Below, piece after piece: positions 5,835-6,360 of a stretch of 6,360 nt of DNA (position 1 is its first letter; each line of letters begins with the position of its first letter). Source of the stretch: JAFDZO01 sp041859205 (GTDB lineage Bacteria; Bacteroidota; Ignavibacteria; Tepidaquicellales; Tepidaquicellaceae); NCBI GenBank assembly GCA_041859205.1, contig JBHEKU010000276.1:1-6360 (forward strand). The letters run 5' to 3'. The position numbers and the translations under genes were made by a program. The notes below the pieces were generated by a model. The model ran no database searches and had not been told where the DNA came from. It saw nothing but the letters and a program-made list of their open reading frames with translations.

Positions 5835-5872
5835 AAAAATAGCTGTCTCAGAAAACTGAAACAGCTATTTTT
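5835..5872 (-). terminator. Proximal intrinsic terminator directly after 5S rRNA
   Basis: A perfect 12-bp stem (AAAAATAGCTGT, 5835-5846, with 5861-5872) continues after a C/A position (5847/5860) with four more pairs to an AAAA loop (TTTT in minus-strand RNA). On the minus strand the odd position is a G-U pair and the stem runs into five T. It begins ten bases past the 3' end of 5S. Its architecture matches the distal terminator although the stem bases differ. Confidence 0.85.
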
Positions 5873-5881
5873 AAAATAAAA

Positions 5882-5995
<114 letters not shown>

Positions 5996-6120
5996 AAAAT
6001 TGTGGTTACAAAGTAAACTTCGTAACCAAAAAATTAAAATATAGTTGTTTTACCGCGATACGGTAATTAATTCAAATTCATATTGATGTTCCTGACCGCT
6101 ACCTGATCTATGCTATTTTC
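5996..6120 (-). other. 23S-5S internal spacer with a processing-type hairpin
   Basis: No tRNA cloverleaf is visible in the 125-base spacer. A hairpin at 6003-6028 pairs TGGTTAC with GTAACCA and continues inward through four pairs after an A/C position (6010/6021) that becomes U-G in minus-strand RNA. It lies just upstream of the mature 5S 5' end and may guide RNase cleavage or folding (inference). A smaller 5-bp palindrome is at 6051-6065. Confidence 0.65.
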
Positions 6121-6360
6121 GGGTAAAGTCTTTTCGACTTATTAGTACTACTCGGCTGAACATATCACTATGCTTACACCTGTAGCCTATCACCTGGTCA
6201 TCTTCCAGGAGTCTTATAATGGGCAAGCCCATAGGGAATTCTCATCTTGAAGCAAGTTTCGCGCTTAGATGCTTTCAGCGCTTATCTTAACCGAACATAG
6301 CTACCCAGCGGTGCCATTGGCATGACAACTGGTCCACTATAGGTTCGTTCACTCCGGTCC
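6121..6360 (-). rRNA. rrl: 23S ribosomal RNA, 3' end (partial)
   Basis: The last roughly 240 nt of 23S rRNA on the minus strand, running off the right edge. The order of conserved blocks agrees with bacterial 23S: on the + strand, ATTAGTAC near the 3' end, then CAAGTTTCGCGCTTAGATGC, TTTCAGCGCTTATC, GTGCCATTGGCATGACAAC and CACTCCGGTCC. The last is part of the sarcin-ricin loop region, so the window cuts within it. The 3' end is placed at about 6121 by comparison with the remembered E. coli terminus, uncertain by several bases. Downstream on the same strand are the spacer and 5S, so this is the distal part of a conventional rRNA operon. Confidence 0.96.

Noticed and set aside
5996..6120. tRNA gene in the 23S-5S spacer
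   Set aside because: No acceptor stem, anticodon arm or T-loop pattern could be found on either strand.

Overview
The window reads as an AT-rich bacterial chromosome segment from the Bacteroidota/Chlorobi/Ignavibacteria assemblage, most likely an Ignavibacteria-type organism. The best clue is the 694-residue secreted protein, which ends in a type IX secretion (T9SS) sorting domain with the NYPNPFNP signature common in that group. The other two proteins are also exported, and weak or absent Shine-Dalgarno sites before two of the three genes fit as well. The taxonomic call is inference. The partial 23S rRNA at the right edge would settle it.

Layout, left to right. (1) Positions 1-221: an array of at least ten TTATGAG heptamers, a decayed palindromic repeat, and a 9-bp inverted repeat just before the first start codon. 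(2) Positions 222-2465 (+): a secreted S41-family peptidase with an N-terminal beta-sandwich-like region. (3) Positions 2466-2620: a convergent intergenic gap holding three more TTATGAG heptamers and four successive palindromes. (4) Positions 2621-3259 (-): a small outer-membrane beta-barrel-like protein with a tyrosine-rich insertion. (5) Positions 3260-3457: a third palindrome cluster. (6) Positions 3458-5542 (-): the large T9SS cargo protein. (7) Positions 5543-6360 (-): the 3' end of an rRNA operon. In transcription order this is 23S (partial), 5S, a terminator, the truncated ghost of a second 5S gene with a palindrome where its 5' half should be, and a second terminator.

The three proteins are cell-envelope or exported proteins, and nothing shows that they form one pathway. 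The unusual content is between the genes. Three intergenic clusters and the 5S ghost carry short perfect palindromes whose stems differ but whose centres nearly all read CTC(C/T)(N)G on one strand. Stem sequences recur in different surroundings, and three copies share an outer frame (TGCATT ... AATGAGA) around different inner stems. This looks like a modular, shuffling family of small palindromic repeats, and one member seems to interrupt a duplicated 5S gene. No CRISPR array, transposase, integrase or tRNA was found.
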